Positions 33,701-45,936 are shown, numbered from the stretch's first letter. The stretch: DNA of 64,000 nucleotides from Callorhinus ursinus (GCF_003265705.1 NW_020312827.1:22470477-22534476), one strand, 5' to 3'. Program-made: numbers and translations. The notes: generated by a model from the sequence alone, not told the origin.

Positions 33701-34455
33701 AATTATTGCCGTTCAACTTCCAAGTATCATAGCTGAATTTCCTTCTGCTAATTCTAGGAATACTGCCTCTTTGGCTAACTTAACTTTCCCCATCATTACA
33801 CTTTCTTCCTTTTAGTACCAAGTCAAGAGTAATGGATATCCTTCTGCTGTGGTACTGTTGTTTAGTAAAGCAAATTGTATCACTCTCACTAAATCCGTCA
33901 AATCGAAATACTAAAAATGAATTCCTCTTGGTGGCATAAACAAACTGGTCTTTAATATGCAGAATATCGTAGCAGATTGTCCTTGGCTGTTCACTATACT
34001 GTATGTTCTGACACTTGTTGGTGTATTTACAGTGTTTCTACTAAAAAAGAGATTTGATCAAGGGAAAACAGCCAAGTTCAGAATGTTTTAAATCTCTATT
34101 ACATACTGTCAAAATAACTTTTAAATATATGTGAAAGTGAGTATTAGCAATTCAAAACAAGAGCACATAAGGGGGAAATAGAATATACTTCCCTTTCATA
34201 TAAATCACATTAGGAAGAAGTTATTTGAATCATCCATTTTCTACCAGACTCATGGAGAAATGGATGGCAGAGTACAACAGTATCCTTCTCCCAGACAGTG
34301 CCCTTATAATGGAAAATAATCTCTAGAAAGAAAGAGATAAAGACTGAGTACGAAAAGTGGAGCAGGAGATGTGATAATTCAGAGAATGATGACAGATGAT
34401 TTTCTGATAGTAAAACCATCACTTTGATACTCTAATAAGGACTCTAAAATGAGAT
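33700..34455. other. Single-copy DNA, nothing recognised
   Basis: No repeat or exon was recognised. Confidence 0.4.
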
Positions 34456-34459
34456 AACA

Positions 34460-34610
34460 GGTTTGTATTAAGCACCTCCTATGTGACTGGCACTGTCTCT
34501 GGTTCTTGGGAAATATGAAAGAGGCGTAAGATTTGGTACTTTGCTGATGAAGTAAGTAATCTAGTGTGTGATGGAAAGGAATGCAAAAGAGAATGTGGGA
34601 AAAGAATATA
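34460..34610 (-). repeat. L2-type LINE 3' end, reverse
   Basis: 'tattaagcacctcctatgtg' then 'actggcactgtctctggttc' and 'ttgggaaatatgaaagaggc' match an inverted L2 end (ttaagcacctactatgtgcc, then aggcactg). Moderately diverged. Confidence 0.65.
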
Positions 34611-34611
34611 A

Positions 34612-35145
34612 GGCAATATGGGGTTAAATGCAAACCACTAGAGTTGGCTAAAAGAGAAGTGACATAAATTCAGAGAAGGAAAAATAGCTGATAATGGAAT
34701 AGCTCATGTGGCCGCATAAAGGAGTCATGGAAGGTACGAGACTAACGATGGGGCCTTCAGGAATTGATACACCTTGCTTGAGTGGTCAGAATAGTTAAGA
34801 GGACATTTTCAATGGGCAACTTCAGGAAAAGTCAAGGAGACAGGATTGATAAAGGGGGAGCAGTAGAGAGAGCCACCCCAATTGGAGAAAAGGCTGGACA
34901 CTATACAATAGAGAAAAATCAGTATTGATAAACCAATTTTGAAGATAGAAACTTGAAGACAGAAAGAGCATTGCATGTGGTAAGGTCACAGATGGGATGC
35001 CTGGCTTGGATCTTTGACTATAGAGGCAGCAACAACAAATGGAATAAAGAATCAGAGTTCAGTTAAGCATTCTTTGAGATTTCCACTAAATCATGAAATG
35101 AGGAAAAAAAACAAAACCAGAAACTGCAGATGTAGCAAAAAAATA
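34612..35145. other. Single-copy or decayed repeat DNA
   Basis: No gene was found. Probably includes more decayed LINE sequence, but no specific match was made. Confidence 0.4.
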
Positions 35146-35146
35146 G

Positions 35147-35206
<60 letters not shown>
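35146..35206 (+). repeat. (GAAA)n microsatellite
   Basis: About fourteen GAAA units followed by (GA)n. Tetranucleotide repeats of this length are usually polymorphic and may collapse in assembly. Confidence 0.95.
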
Positions 35207-35213
<7 letters not shown>

Positions 35214-35599
35214 AAAGCTCTGAACAAACCAACCAAAGGTCTTCCTGTGAAGAATTATGTTCAAATAACTAAACTGATCAATGTACTAAGAATCTTGTTC
35301 TGTGTAAGCAACAACTGAGAATAATCCCCTCATTATCTCCAGTCACAACAAAATTAACTAATTCAAATAATCAATATGTCATTACTGTGGTGCATGGCTA
35401 TTTTTGTCTTTTGCCCATTCTTTCATTTTCCATGTGGTGACAGCAGGCCTAGGCAGTTGACTTTGCCTGATACAACCAGACCTCCTGACTAGAAAGTTCT
35501 TTCCCCAGAAGGGACTTGAGGAAGACAGTCTGACTGTTTTCTTAAATGGGTATGGGACAAACCTGAGAATAAGAATTGCCATATAGCTCTTTGGCCGAG

Positions 35600-35928
35600 G
35601 AAGCAGCAAAGACTAATCTGCAAAGATAAAGAAGAATATGCCTGAGTTAGTCAGCTGGACACAGGAATAGGATAAAAGATGTGTAGTTAAAGCTGACCTG
35701 CCCCAAGTGGGCAACCCCCCCATAACTGAACTCCACCTGACCCCCAAGACCAAGAGGGAGCCCAGCTGAGATCAGCAGAGTCACTCTGCCAACCCCCACC
35801 TTCAGCAGCTGACCCTCAACCAACCCACAGCTCCATGAAAATTAAATGTTTATTGTCCTACGCTGCTGAGATAATGCAGTTGTTGGTTATGGAGCATATT
35901 GTGGAATTAGCTAATTGAATTGAATTAA
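35600..35928 (+). mobile_element. MaLR/MLT-type LTR, 3' portion
   Basis: 'aaattaaatgtttattgtcc', 'tacgctgctgagataatgca' and 'gcatattgtggaattagcta' match the 3' end of an MLT-type LTR. The 5' limit is unclear and may extend to about 35375. No internal retroviral region was found. Confidence 0.6.
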
Positions 35929-35929
35929 T

Positions 35930-38305
35930 AACATCCCTGACCTAATTTGAGTTTCTCACGATCCTTATAATATATTTCCTTATATTTCCTGCTTGCATAA
36001 ATCAGTTGAAACAAGCAAACAACACCTAATACACTAAAAGAAAAAGAAAATCACAACATACTAAGGCTAACAATCTATTTAACTATAATATGGGATTTCC
36101 TGTGCAAAACATAGATCAATATGATCCAAGCCATTAAGTCATCTACTCCATTCAAGCACCCTAAATCTCTAACACCCCACTGTAGTTCTCCATCACTCCT
36201 CAACTCTCCTACCCTCATCCTGCCCCCAGACAGTGTGGTGATCCTTTTTCAGAAGTTTTCTCTTCTAACCCATCTCAAATTATCTATTCTGTTTCTCACT
36301 CCTGGGGCTACCCTGTCCACTAATGACCTCCATAGTAAATGGATTTGCTAAAAATGCAGGAGGGTATGTATGATTCATTAGGTCATACTGTGTCATCCTT
36401 TCTGCCTAGAATCACTTCTGTTTCATGTAGCTTCTTGAAGATGCAACATCTTAATTCAAAGACATGATCTCTAATAGAGTTTCAGGCCTGTGATAGATGG
36501 GGAAGTTTTCTCCCTAATCTCAATTAAATAAGGGTACAGACCCTACAGTGAGCTCTACGGTGTCCAAAGACATAAACTAATTGTATAATGAAAGGGTAAT
36601 TTGTAAAGTTTTTTTTTACAGAGCAAACACTTAGAAAAAACAAAACTGGAGAAAAAGCAGAGAGTATGAGTATGCCTTCATGTATGCTTACAGGTTGACA
36701 GGTGAAAGGAAGCCTGTGTATGAAAAACTTGGGATAAACTCAAGAATCATCACTTTATAGCACTACCGCAAAAGCAACTTCGGTTTCTCGTAGTGCTGAA
36801 ACCTAGGTCACTGTAAGGGGTGCAGTGCAGGATGAAAACTTTTCTTTTTGTTTTCTACTTTCCCAAAGGCCTCCTGACATAGAGAGATGGATGGTGGCCA
36901 GAGACAAGGATCAGGAAGTCCACCCCTTGCCGCCAAGGGTCTAGGAAACGTATTTGTCATTCCCAGTGCTTTCCCCTCAGTGGGAACTACTTGTCATGGG
37001 GCCTGGCTTGAGTTCTCCAAGGACAGGGAGCCAGGGGCATGGGAGGAGAGACCTCATTCTTCATCAGTCAGGCCGCCAAGGGAACGATAAGGAGAGGAGG
37101 GAAAAGGAGCCATCCATGACTGAGTCTTGATTAATTACCAGTCTTGACAGCGACAGGAATGTTTGAAAAACAAAGCAGAAAGGTATAAAAAAAAATTAAA
37201 GTGACTTTATAGCCTCCTACACAGAAAATAATTGTATCTTAAATTAGAAAAATCAGTTAATCATATCAGATGTCTCATAGGCAGAATCTGAAAATTTGGA
37301 AACCATAAGTTAAAAAAACAGAGCTCAGGATCTGTATTTTCTGGAGCACCCAGCACATCCAGGAGACCCGAAGGGATGGGAAGACAATCTCTGAAAACCA
37401 AAACCAGGTTTCTGCACCTACATTTCATTTGTGTCCGGTGTGCCTCGTTTATGTACTAATGACAAAAAGCAATCACAGCCAACACGCAGAGGTATCAAGA
37501 CCTTTAGGGGTCTTACTGCCTGGCCCTTCTTGGGAATGAGACTCCCTAACTCTTGCATTCTTTTATGGGCATCTTCCAAAGTATATCTTTATCTTTGCCT
37601 GACTTTCTTCCACAGCACTGGCTGGCCTCCAAACTACCCAGACAAAAATGCCCTCCAGCTACCTTCTGGTGTGCTAGAAATTCCCAGAAGAATTGTTTCT
37701 TTAGGTTAAAGAATCGGCTTCCTGGGAGGCCTCAGTGAACCACCAAATGTGTTGGCTTAGAAGTTCCCAAAACAAACCGTCAGCCTCACAATTTAGCCCA
37801 AGGCTAGGAAGCTCCTCGTTCTCTCTGGGAACTGAGGGAAGAAAAAGACTGTTTTGGCACTCGCGTGACAAAGGAAGTAAATGTGTGACATCGGTAGCAA
37901 TAATCTGAGCAATCACTAGAAACAGCACAAGGCAAAGGTGAGAGGAATTCTGGGGAAAAGGGGGATCTGAGTCAAAAGGAAATTACGGTTTTACAAGGAG
38001 CCTAGAAACCTCTTCTAAAAAGTTCCTGTTTCTCCAATGGAAATACTGTTGATATAAACATATCCTCTTAAAATTGCACTAATCACCTAAACTATAAATT
38101 GAGTCATTGTCCAACTGTTTAAAGAAATTTTAAAACACTTCTAATTTTAAATTTGTAAATAGTTATTCCTATTAACACATTAATGAGATTGCCTTATTTG
38201 GACTGCGTTAATCACATCTGCATTCTAAAAAATCCAGTCCCAGATAACAACCATGCTATGAGGCACTGTTACTCCCAGATAAACAGTAGGATCCATTTTT
38301 TGGTA
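35930..38305. other. Single-copy DNA, nothing recognised
   Basis: 36880-37100 is more GC-rich than its surroundings and has no repeat signature; it could be regulatory, but nothing in the sequence proves this. Small frames there have no recognisable domain. Confidence 0.45.
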
Positions 38306-38324
38306 GTAATTCTAAGATATTCTT

Positions 38325-38497
38325 TTTTTTTTTAAGATTTTATTTATTTATTCATGAGAGACACAGAGAGAGAGGCAGAGGGAGAAGCAGGCTCCCAAGG
38401 AGCAGGGAGCCCGATGCGGGACTCGACCCCAGGACCCTGGGATCATGACCTGAGCCGAAGGCAGACACTTAACCATCTGAGCCACCCAGGCGCCCAT
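38325..38497 (-). mobile_element. CAN-SINE, dog-shared SINEC2-like subtype
   Basis: Minus-strand SINE whose tail reads 'ttatttattcatgagagaca' and 'cagagagagaggcagaggga', unlike the 'gacagagagag' arctoid copies nearby. The head is 'gagccacccaggcgccc'. Duplication ttctaagatattctt at 38310-38324 and 38498-38512. A different subfamily from its neighbours. Confidence 0.93.
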
Positions 38498-38514
38498 TTC
38501 TAAGATATTCTTAT

Positions 38515-39300
38515 CCAAGGAAAACACATTAGAAAACTTTTTACTCATTCAGGGCTCTCCTCCAATGCATCCTCTCTCCATCTTTCTTTTTTCTTTTCTA
38601 TACTGATCTCCACAAGATGTTTCCACATGACTGTGATTAAAATGAGTATCTAAACAGATTTTTCCCCCACCTACTAATTACCTTGGCCACTTGGAACCTC
38701 AATTTCATTTAAAGAAGGGTCTTCTCAATGGTTAAATACAAATTTTCAGAGCTTATGTTTTTAAAAATCATTGCTAAAAATGGACAAAATTAAAAATAGA
38801 CGGCAACATGGACTCAAAGTACTTGGAACTATGATTTATTCAAACATTAAGGCAATAGCAATATAATCTAAATTTAAATAAATTAAATTCCAAGACACTC
38901 TCTTGCTTGTTCATATTTCTCTTCCTCTTTCTTTTCACCACATCCCTTTCTCTGTGACGCTGCTAATACACTAGTAAAGGTTGAAATAAATCTCTCTGAC
39001 CAATCTCTTGCCTGTGCAATTTAAAATCAAAGTCAAATCCAGAGGGTGAAATCCATCTCTCTTTTCCCTTTTGTGCTCTCTTTAATTTATGTTGCTTTAA
39101 ACAAACTATTCTTATTTAGAGGCTATAGCATATTTCTATTATCACCATTCTTCCCAGAAGTTCAACTCTTTTCAAGTATATCTTTTTAGTCTCTTCAAAA
39201 CCCTTCTATGACAAAAACAAAGAGTAGCTTTATCATTTTGGCTAATTCTACACCAGCAGTGATGTAGGTCTTTCTACATTACTGCTTCTATGAGTGTGTC
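38515..39300. other. Single-copy DNA, nothing recognised
   Basis: AT-rich sequence with no identified gene or repeat. Confidence 0.45.
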
Positions 39301-39309
39301 AACCTGTTC

Positions 39310-39362
39310 TTCCCAGTGATAAACTCTGCACATAGTAGGTGCTTAATAATGTTAGTCACCAA
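39310..39362 (+). repeat. Old LINE/MIR end fragment
   Basis: 'actctgcacatagtaggtgc' followed by 'ttaataatgttag' is the common terminal motif of L2/MIR repeats. Very short. Confidence 0.5.
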
Positions 39363-39649
39363 TCTCAGAGCTGGAAAGGACCTTCAGGAGCATTTAAGTG
39401 GTGGTTCTGAGAACCAAGGAGGCAAAAATCACTTGTTTATCGTTCAGTGTGCTTTCATATGCTGGATTAGATGTTGAATAACACTGGTTTGGTAAACATT
39501 GTATATGTGTACTTGAAAAGATGCTTATTAATACTTCTAGTTGGGTACATTTGACCATATCAAATGTTCTGCTTCAAGGCTACACACGGCCAACACGTCC
39601 TGCTTGATTCTTTGTTGAAACAATAATGGTGAAGATGACTATGAGGATG

Positions 39650-39875
39650 TCCTGAATGTTTACTGTGTGTCAAGCATAAGTGTTTTAACCTTGAAAACGC
39701 TGCCTAAAAGGGGCACCATTATTATCCTTGGATTATCACATTCGATAGAATAAGAATCACAGACCTAGAAAGGCTCAGTAATGTGGCCAAGTTGTATAGC
39801 TAGTAAATAGAAGAAACAAGATCCCAATCCAGTGCTTTCTGTCTCTAGCGCCCAAGTTCCTACTCATTATATCTA
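39650..39875 (-). repeat. MIR SINE (reverse)
   Basis: 'caagcataagtgttttaacc', 'ccattattatccttggatta', 'gaaaggctcagtaatgtggc' and 'caagttgtatagctagtaaa' match an inverted MIR almost end to end. Confidence 0.8.
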
Positions 39876-40069
39876 TAAGGTAAAAAATGACCAGAATCTA
39901 GGGAGCACTGTTCTTTCTGGGATCTCTTTTGGTTCTAGAGCTACCTGAATACTCCTATTTGAGACTGTTCTGAGAGTTGATTTTTTTGGTCAAATGTTAA
40001 GACAGGCTTACTCACTTCCAGTGGAATATTTATATGTAGCATTATTTATATATAACACAGGAGAAAGTT

Positions 40070-40265
40070 CAGAGGCCTAAGTTGGGACAAATTAGCAGTC
40101 AAATCCATATTCTACCAATTACCTGCTATGTAGTTTTACACAAACTTGACTTCTTTGAGTATCAATAGGGTGTTACAAGAGTGGGTTGCTATAAGGTTTC
40201 AAAATCTTTTGTCAAATGCCCTGCAAATAGAACACTGTCAATAAATACTGCCTGTTCTTAGGGCT
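40070..40265 (+). repeat. MIR SINE (forward)
   Basis: 'gtcaaatccatattctacca', 'attacctgctatgtagtttt', 'gttgctataaggtttcaaaa' and 'gtcaataaatactgcctgtt' follow MIR from the tRNA-related region to its end. Confidence 0.65.
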
Positions 40266-40269
40266 GCTA

Positions 40270-42430
40270 ACTGAAGAGTTCTTATATTTGCCCATCTCTG
40301 CCATGATGCTGCAACTTTGGGTTATTTTATATTTTCTTTCTGTCAGAGGACAAATTATGCCAAGACTGCAATGTAAGTGGATACATGGTGATTCTGGAAG
40401 TCAGAACCTGGAGAGATCCACAGGCATACTGGTTTATGGATCCTTTAAGATCAGGCAGGAGCCTTCAGGACACCTTGAACCACCACCATTAAAAGACTGC
40501 CTCCCTACAAAGCAGCCTTTGGACCAAACTGGTTGTACCCGTTGTCTTTACCTATCATGAATTTCTGATTTGCCCCTGATCAGGTTCTTGGCCATGCCTT
40601 TGTATTTCAGCTTGCTCTGCCTACTTTCATAATTTATTTGATTCGGTGACTGGCCTGTGTTCTCATGTCAGTCTCTCTTCTGAAACACAAGAGTGATAAC
40701 CTCTCCATAGTTTATGTGTCTTCTGTAATAGGCACAGCACTATCCTTGGAACACCATTTCAGCTGACCCTGACACTCAGGCCCTCACTCAGCTCATAGGA
40801 GAATATTTTGTCTCTGCTGACCCCTTTTGGCTTATTTTTTTTTTTTCCCTATGCCCAAGGCAAAAAAGTAACCCTGCCTCACTGGAGATAGGCAGATCTA
40901 TGGGGCATCATGCATGTGCAAGTTTGACCCATGTTGGTGTTTGCTGTCATTATGCTTTAGTTAGGTGCAACTTTCATAAGGGAAAACCCTGAAGACCCTG
41001 AAGACTCCTGCTATGGCATAATTCCTTCATAATGCCTGTGTGTCATTTTCAATAATTCCTAAGTCACTCAGTAGAAGGTTAAGATGAAAAGGAAGAGGTT
41101 TTGAATAAAGCAGATCAAATTTCCCTTTCCCCTTCCATGTATCTCCACCAACATATTCAGAATTTCAAAGGACCTCTAGAATAATTTGTATTTTCAGGGA
41201 TTCTCTGGATTGGAACTATAGAATGGCTCTGACCTCTTCAGATCTGTAGCCTTGGAGAACTGAGAGAAATCAAACATTCTTAGAGTCTAGTTATTTAGCT
41301 TCACAGTACAATAGGGCCACGAAGATATTCAAATACCAACAATGACTCTAATGAATCCTGTGTTCCACAAAATAACAACTAAGTGCCCATTAAAGAATGA
41401 CAAATTATTAATCCCAATTTTACAAAACCTAAGGCCTTCAAAATAAAGAAAAAAGGTGTTGTTTTTTTTTTACAAGTATGTATAAGTTAAACTTGACTTC
41501 ACTTTTTCAATAAGAGATACTGAATACTCAATCTGCACCATGAGCACTGGGTAATGAATATAAAAGAGAGAGAAAAAAAAAAAGAAGAGGAAATATGTCA
41601 GTTAAATGGGAAAAAAGATGAAACTTTCCTGTTAGGAATAGTATTATGACAATAAAGAACATTTTCAATAAGGATTATGGACTTTTTCAACTTAATCTGA
41701 AAATATATCCATGGTAAGAGTACTTCCTTTCTCTTTTGATGCAGTATCTGGTCCATATGGACTGCTGGCAAGAGCCATCACTGAAAATTATAGGGAAATC
41801 TGAGCAAATGAGTAGATGAAACATTATTTCCCTTTAGAGGATCTTTGAAGGAATACCCAAATACAGCCCAACTCCAAAATGTAATGTGCTTCCTAGTCAG
41901 AACATATATATTCAAGTGTAACGTAAATCCCTGCCCCTGCTATAAGTATCGTCTTCAGGGAAATCTTTCTCAAGGAAGAGAAAAATCACAGTATAATACA
42001 TTTGGATAGACACAACAAACCTGTCTCCTTTTTGATGAATTGACAAATATGTTTTTATTGTTACTGTGAAATAGGTTATATATGTATACAATTATATGAC
42101 TTTTTTTATGCATGACATAATGTGGGATTACACTCGCCATGGATTGATTTACAGTTTTCACCATTCTGTGTCACTGCAGAAAGTTATATTCATAGGCCTA
42201 CATGGTATATATCTTGTTAGGAAGGAACTCCAGAGAAAAAGTCTTTACTACAAAAGCAAAAACCACATGCCTCTCCAGATGACTTCAGCCCTGCTTTGGA
42301 AAGCTTCCCTTATTCAGGTTCTTAAAACTGCTAATTAGTCTCTTCCTTTTATTTCTTCCTTCCTTCCTCTCCCTTCCTTCCTTCCACTGTGCCACCCAAG
42401 AAAAATCACATGACTGCTCAACAAAGACCA
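40270..42430. other. Single-copy DNA, nothing recognised
   Basis: About 2.2 kb. A 90-codon plus frame at 40288-40560 shows no domain and no splice context. Homopolymer runs lie at 40838-40849 and 41571-41583. No transposon was recognised. Confidence 0.45.
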
Positions 42431-42434
42431 AAGG

Positions 42435-42464
42435 AGAAGAACTAAATATTTATTTAGTTCTTCT
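42435..42464. repeat. Perfect 14-bp inverted repeat (palindrome)
   Basis: AGAAGAACTAAATA and its exact reverse complement TATTTAGTTCTTCT are separated by only TT, giving a 30-base near-palindrome that can form a short hairpin or cruciform. No known element explains it. Confidence 0.9.
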
Positions 42465-42998
42465 AAATAACCTAAGCCAGTTGGAACATAATGACCAACA
42501 GTAGCTACTCAAAACTGTGGTAGATTTAAAGGTGGCTGGTGCGTCCCCCAGGAACTCTGAAGTTATTTGACTCAATTGCCTTGATGGCTTTATTCTGGGG
42601 AAGAAATCGCCTTTTAATGGAGACCCACTGACCATATGTCCATCGATATTTCATGAAGGTTATTCCCTAGAAAGATACCTATTAGGGATTTCATCTTTGT
42701 ACAGTCTGAGGAAAAGAAGCATGGGCTGTATACACCAAAGGTCTAGCGGCAATATAAATTTGCTTCAAAAAACCCTATCTTCATTCACATATTTTCAGGT
42801 GTCTGAAATAGGGGACTTAGAAATACTTCTTAATGCTTGGCCGTAGTGTTTGGAAAGAGATTCACCACCACCTCAACCACCACCAATTTTATAATAAAGA
42901 TTCACCGTGAATTTGTTACCCAAAGTACTGGATTTAATAAATTCATGCTATTTTTTCACTTTATCCAATGTCTTGTAATAGTGACTCAAAACATGTTA
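42465..42998. other. Single-copy DNA, nothing recognised
   Basis: No repeat or exon was recognised. Confidence 0.45.
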
Positions 42999-43012
42999 TA
43001 GGGTATTTTCTT

Positions 43013-43579
43013 TCTTTTTTACATTTTTTTATTTTGTTATGTTAATCACCATACATTACATCATTAGTTTTTGATGTAGTGTTCCATGATTCATTGGTTG
43101 CGTATAACACCCAGCGCTCCATTCAGTACGTGCCCTCTTTTAATACCCATCACCAGGCTAACCCCTTTGCCCATCCCCCTCCCCTCTAAAACCCTCAGTT
43201 TGTTTCTCAAAGTCCAGAGTCTCTCCTGGTTCGTCTACTATGCAGCCATCAAAAGGAATGAAATCTTGCCATTTGCAACGACACGGATGGAACTGGAGGG
43301 TATTATGCTGAGTGAAATAAGTCAATCAGAGAAAGACATGTATCATATGATCTCAATGATATGAGGAATTCTTAATCTCAGGAAACAAACTGAGGGTTGC
43401 TGGAGTGGTGGGGGTTGGGAGGGATGGGGTGGCTGGGTGACAGAAACATTGGGGAGGGTATGTGCTATGGTGAGCACTGTGAATTGTGTGAAACTGTTGA
43501 ATCGCAGACCTGTACCTCTGAAACAAATGATACATTATATGTTAAAAAAAAAAAAAGAAGATGGTAGGAAGAGACGAAC
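43013..43579 (-). mobile_element. Carnivore L1 insertion with a 5' inversion
   Basis: 43013-43236 is the L1 3' UTR and tail on the minus strand ('tgttatgttaatcaccatac', 'ctcagtttgtttctcaaagt'). 43237-43579 is L1 sequence on the plus strand: the ORF2 end ('gcagccatcaaaaggaatga'), a first 3' UTR module ending 'atacattatatgttaaaa', then 'gaagatggtaggaagagacg'. The whole is bounded by one duplication, tagggtattttctt, at 42999-43012 and 43580-43593. This is the arrangement expected of one twin-primed insertion. The two halves share 'agacgaac' at the inversion junction. Confidence 0.9.
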
Positions 43580-43594
43580 TAGGGTATTTTCTTC

Positions 43595-44155
43595 TTAGTG
43601 TTGAAGGAAGGAGCCAGGAAAACATGTGTAATTACCTCCACGTAACACGGCAGAAATTCTAGCTGACTTCTTATGGTAAAAACCTTATGTCTATCAAAGG
43701 CAAAAAAAAATGTAACAATGTTTCACCAAGATAAAACCTGCTGGATTTCAAAATTTGGTATTCATCCAGATGCTCAACAAATACTTCCCGAGTCCCTGCT
43801 TATGCAAAGCACCATACAAAGAGATATGGGGAGTGGTGCATACACAGGGCATGACCCAGGCCCTCAAGCAGCAACCATCTGCTAACCCAGCTGAGATGAT
43901 CTTCAATACCATTCAGTAAAGGTTCAATGTTGAAAATCTCAGAAGGATCTTGCCATAATAACAGATTACCCATAAAAATCTACTGTGATCCTGGAGAAAA
44001 ACATGCTATTTTTCCCTATGTTTACATATCCCTTAGAATAAATGATTATTGAAAACAGAATTATCTGTCAGTAGGGTAAATCCTTCTGGTGGGCACTGAA
44101 TTATTCTAGGGGGCAGTATGACATTTACTCAGAACCCAAAGGAAAGGGTCATTTA
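43595..44155. other. Single-copy DNA, nothing recognised
   Basis: A weak old-LINE-like phrase occurs at 43765-43830 ('gatgctcaacaaatacttcc'). Otherwise unrecognised. Confidence 0.4.
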
Positions 44156-44157
44156 AT

Positions 44158-44315
44158 CTGTTTCCATTCCAGATGTCTCTTCTATAAAATGAAGATATTA
44201 ATACTTTCTACTTCACTGGTATATTATGAAGATTAAATGAGATAATGAAGTTGAACCACTTAGCCCAGTTCCTAAAAATAAAAGTTAGTCCTTAACAATA
44301 ATAAAAATAACAATA
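44158..44315 (+). repeat. MIR SINE remnant
   Basis: 'tcttctataaaatgaagata', 'ttaatactttctacttcact', 'gaagattaaatgagataatg' and 'cttagcccagttcctaaaaa' match the MIR core and tail. Confidence 0.8.
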
Positions 44316-44319
44316 CAGT

Positions 44320-45460
44320 GTCCTGCCACCTACGAAAACTGCTAAGTGGTTCCAGAAATTTACCTACCTGCTGTTAAGAGGTGTTCCAGTTCTGCTCATG
44401 GTACACTGGTGTGTAACTGTTCAAAAAGAAATTATTTACATGCTTGAAAACTGCAAGTACCACCCTAGTGCTCTGCTGGCATCCTCAATTTTGGAATGTT
44501 TCTACGTGAATAAAGCTCATGGCCTTAGTTCACTACCAAAGCAGAAAAAATGGTGAGAAGGAAACTCGACAGGAAGTAATCTGTCCAGATGTTTATTTCC
44601 CTTCATTTAGGTCCGTAAGACATATAGATCAAATGTTCAAAGCTATTAGGAGTGGGGGAAAATGCCAGAATCGATGCTGCAAAACATTTTACGCTTACCC
44701 TGAATTAATGCTTCTATAACAGTGTTCCTGATCTAACTTCTTGTTAATGGTCTTAAGTGTTTGATCTATATCTTTTGCCAGCTCCAATCCAGAAAAATCC
44801 ACATCATGGATTCCCTATAGATTCATGAGGAAAGGAATCTGCAATGCTAACAGAGATGGCTAGGAGCTGGACTGGGTTTGAATGACCCTTCCCTTCTTGG
44901 AAGGTAATTATTACAGAGAAATCCTTACATCACAAAACACACCTACCATCAAAGTTAGAGTCTTCACTGCTCACCAATAATTAAAGTGGAGGTTCTTTTT
45001 AAAAAGTAGAGAAGTTCAGAGAGTAGATTCCCTTTCTTGTTATCTGCCTTTAGGACAATTTCAATAAAACAACGGTGGAAAGCATGAAAAGATCTAGGAA
45101 CAACTCTGAGGTCTTCAGAAACAGATCTTATCATGCCTGGACCATTGCTTTCCCAACTGGATTCACTGGAGATGTTAGTAGGTGGTGTGTAAAAAGGAAA
45201 CCTTCTCTGATAAAATAATATAGAGAAACATGCCATATTAGCTATAATGCATATGCACAATGTATATTTGTATATTAAAAGGTCAAAACCCCACAGTAAA
45301 GCAACATTTTAAGATTTGTATGCCACCCTATGTTTACCAAATGTATTTAATCAAGAAATACTTTTTTTGGAAGGGGGGTAATAACATTTTTCACTTCCTG
45401 ATAGAGCGGTTACTGGCAAGTCTATTGATTTCATGTTAAACCAATGAAATTGAATGGGAT
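44320..45460. other. Single-copy DNA, nothing recognised
   Basis: A 98-codon minus frame at 44964-45260 has no recognised domain. No repeat was identified. Confidence 0.45.
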
Positions 45461-45464
45461 AAAA

Positions 45465-45682
45465 CAGAATAGCTAACATTTACTGAGTGCTTAATATGCC
45501 AGTCAAATATTATTCTAAGTACTTCGCATCTAGGAGCACTTTTATCCTCCCAGAAACTCTTGAGGAATATACTATTACAATCCCACTCTACAGAGGCACC
45601 TAGAGACTAAATACCTTCTCAAGGGCAAATAATAAATGGTGGAAGCCAGGCTTTAACCTGTGTAGTCTGGCTCTAGGTCATC
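45465..45682 (-). repeat. MIR SINE (reverse)
   Basis: 'taacatttactgagtgctta', 'atcctcccagaaactcttga', 'tacaatcccactctacagag' and 'ggtggaagccaggctttaac' correspond to an inverted MIR over its whole length. Confidence 0.85.
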
Positions 45683-45936
45683 CCAAAACAGCATACAGGT
45701 AAAAACCTTCTAGAGACTGTTCTATAAAATCTTGGGAGTAAGGAAAATGTGGGTTTTTTTTTTTCCATCAAGAAAACAGAATGCTAAAAAGAAGGAACAA
45801 TATTATCATATATAAAATAGGATTCAAAAAAATAAATTAACTATAGGAAAGACCCCAAGAATAAAACCAAAATGACAGAGAAAGTACAGGTTGCAGAACT
45901 GCTTTCTCTACGAATCTTTTAAAGTAAGAATGTTTG

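Noticed and set aside
43237..43555. A separate plus-strand L1 with its own poly-A tail
   Set aside because: The A-run is internal to the L1 3' UTR, more L1 sequence follows it, and the single outer target duplication shows one twin-primed event.
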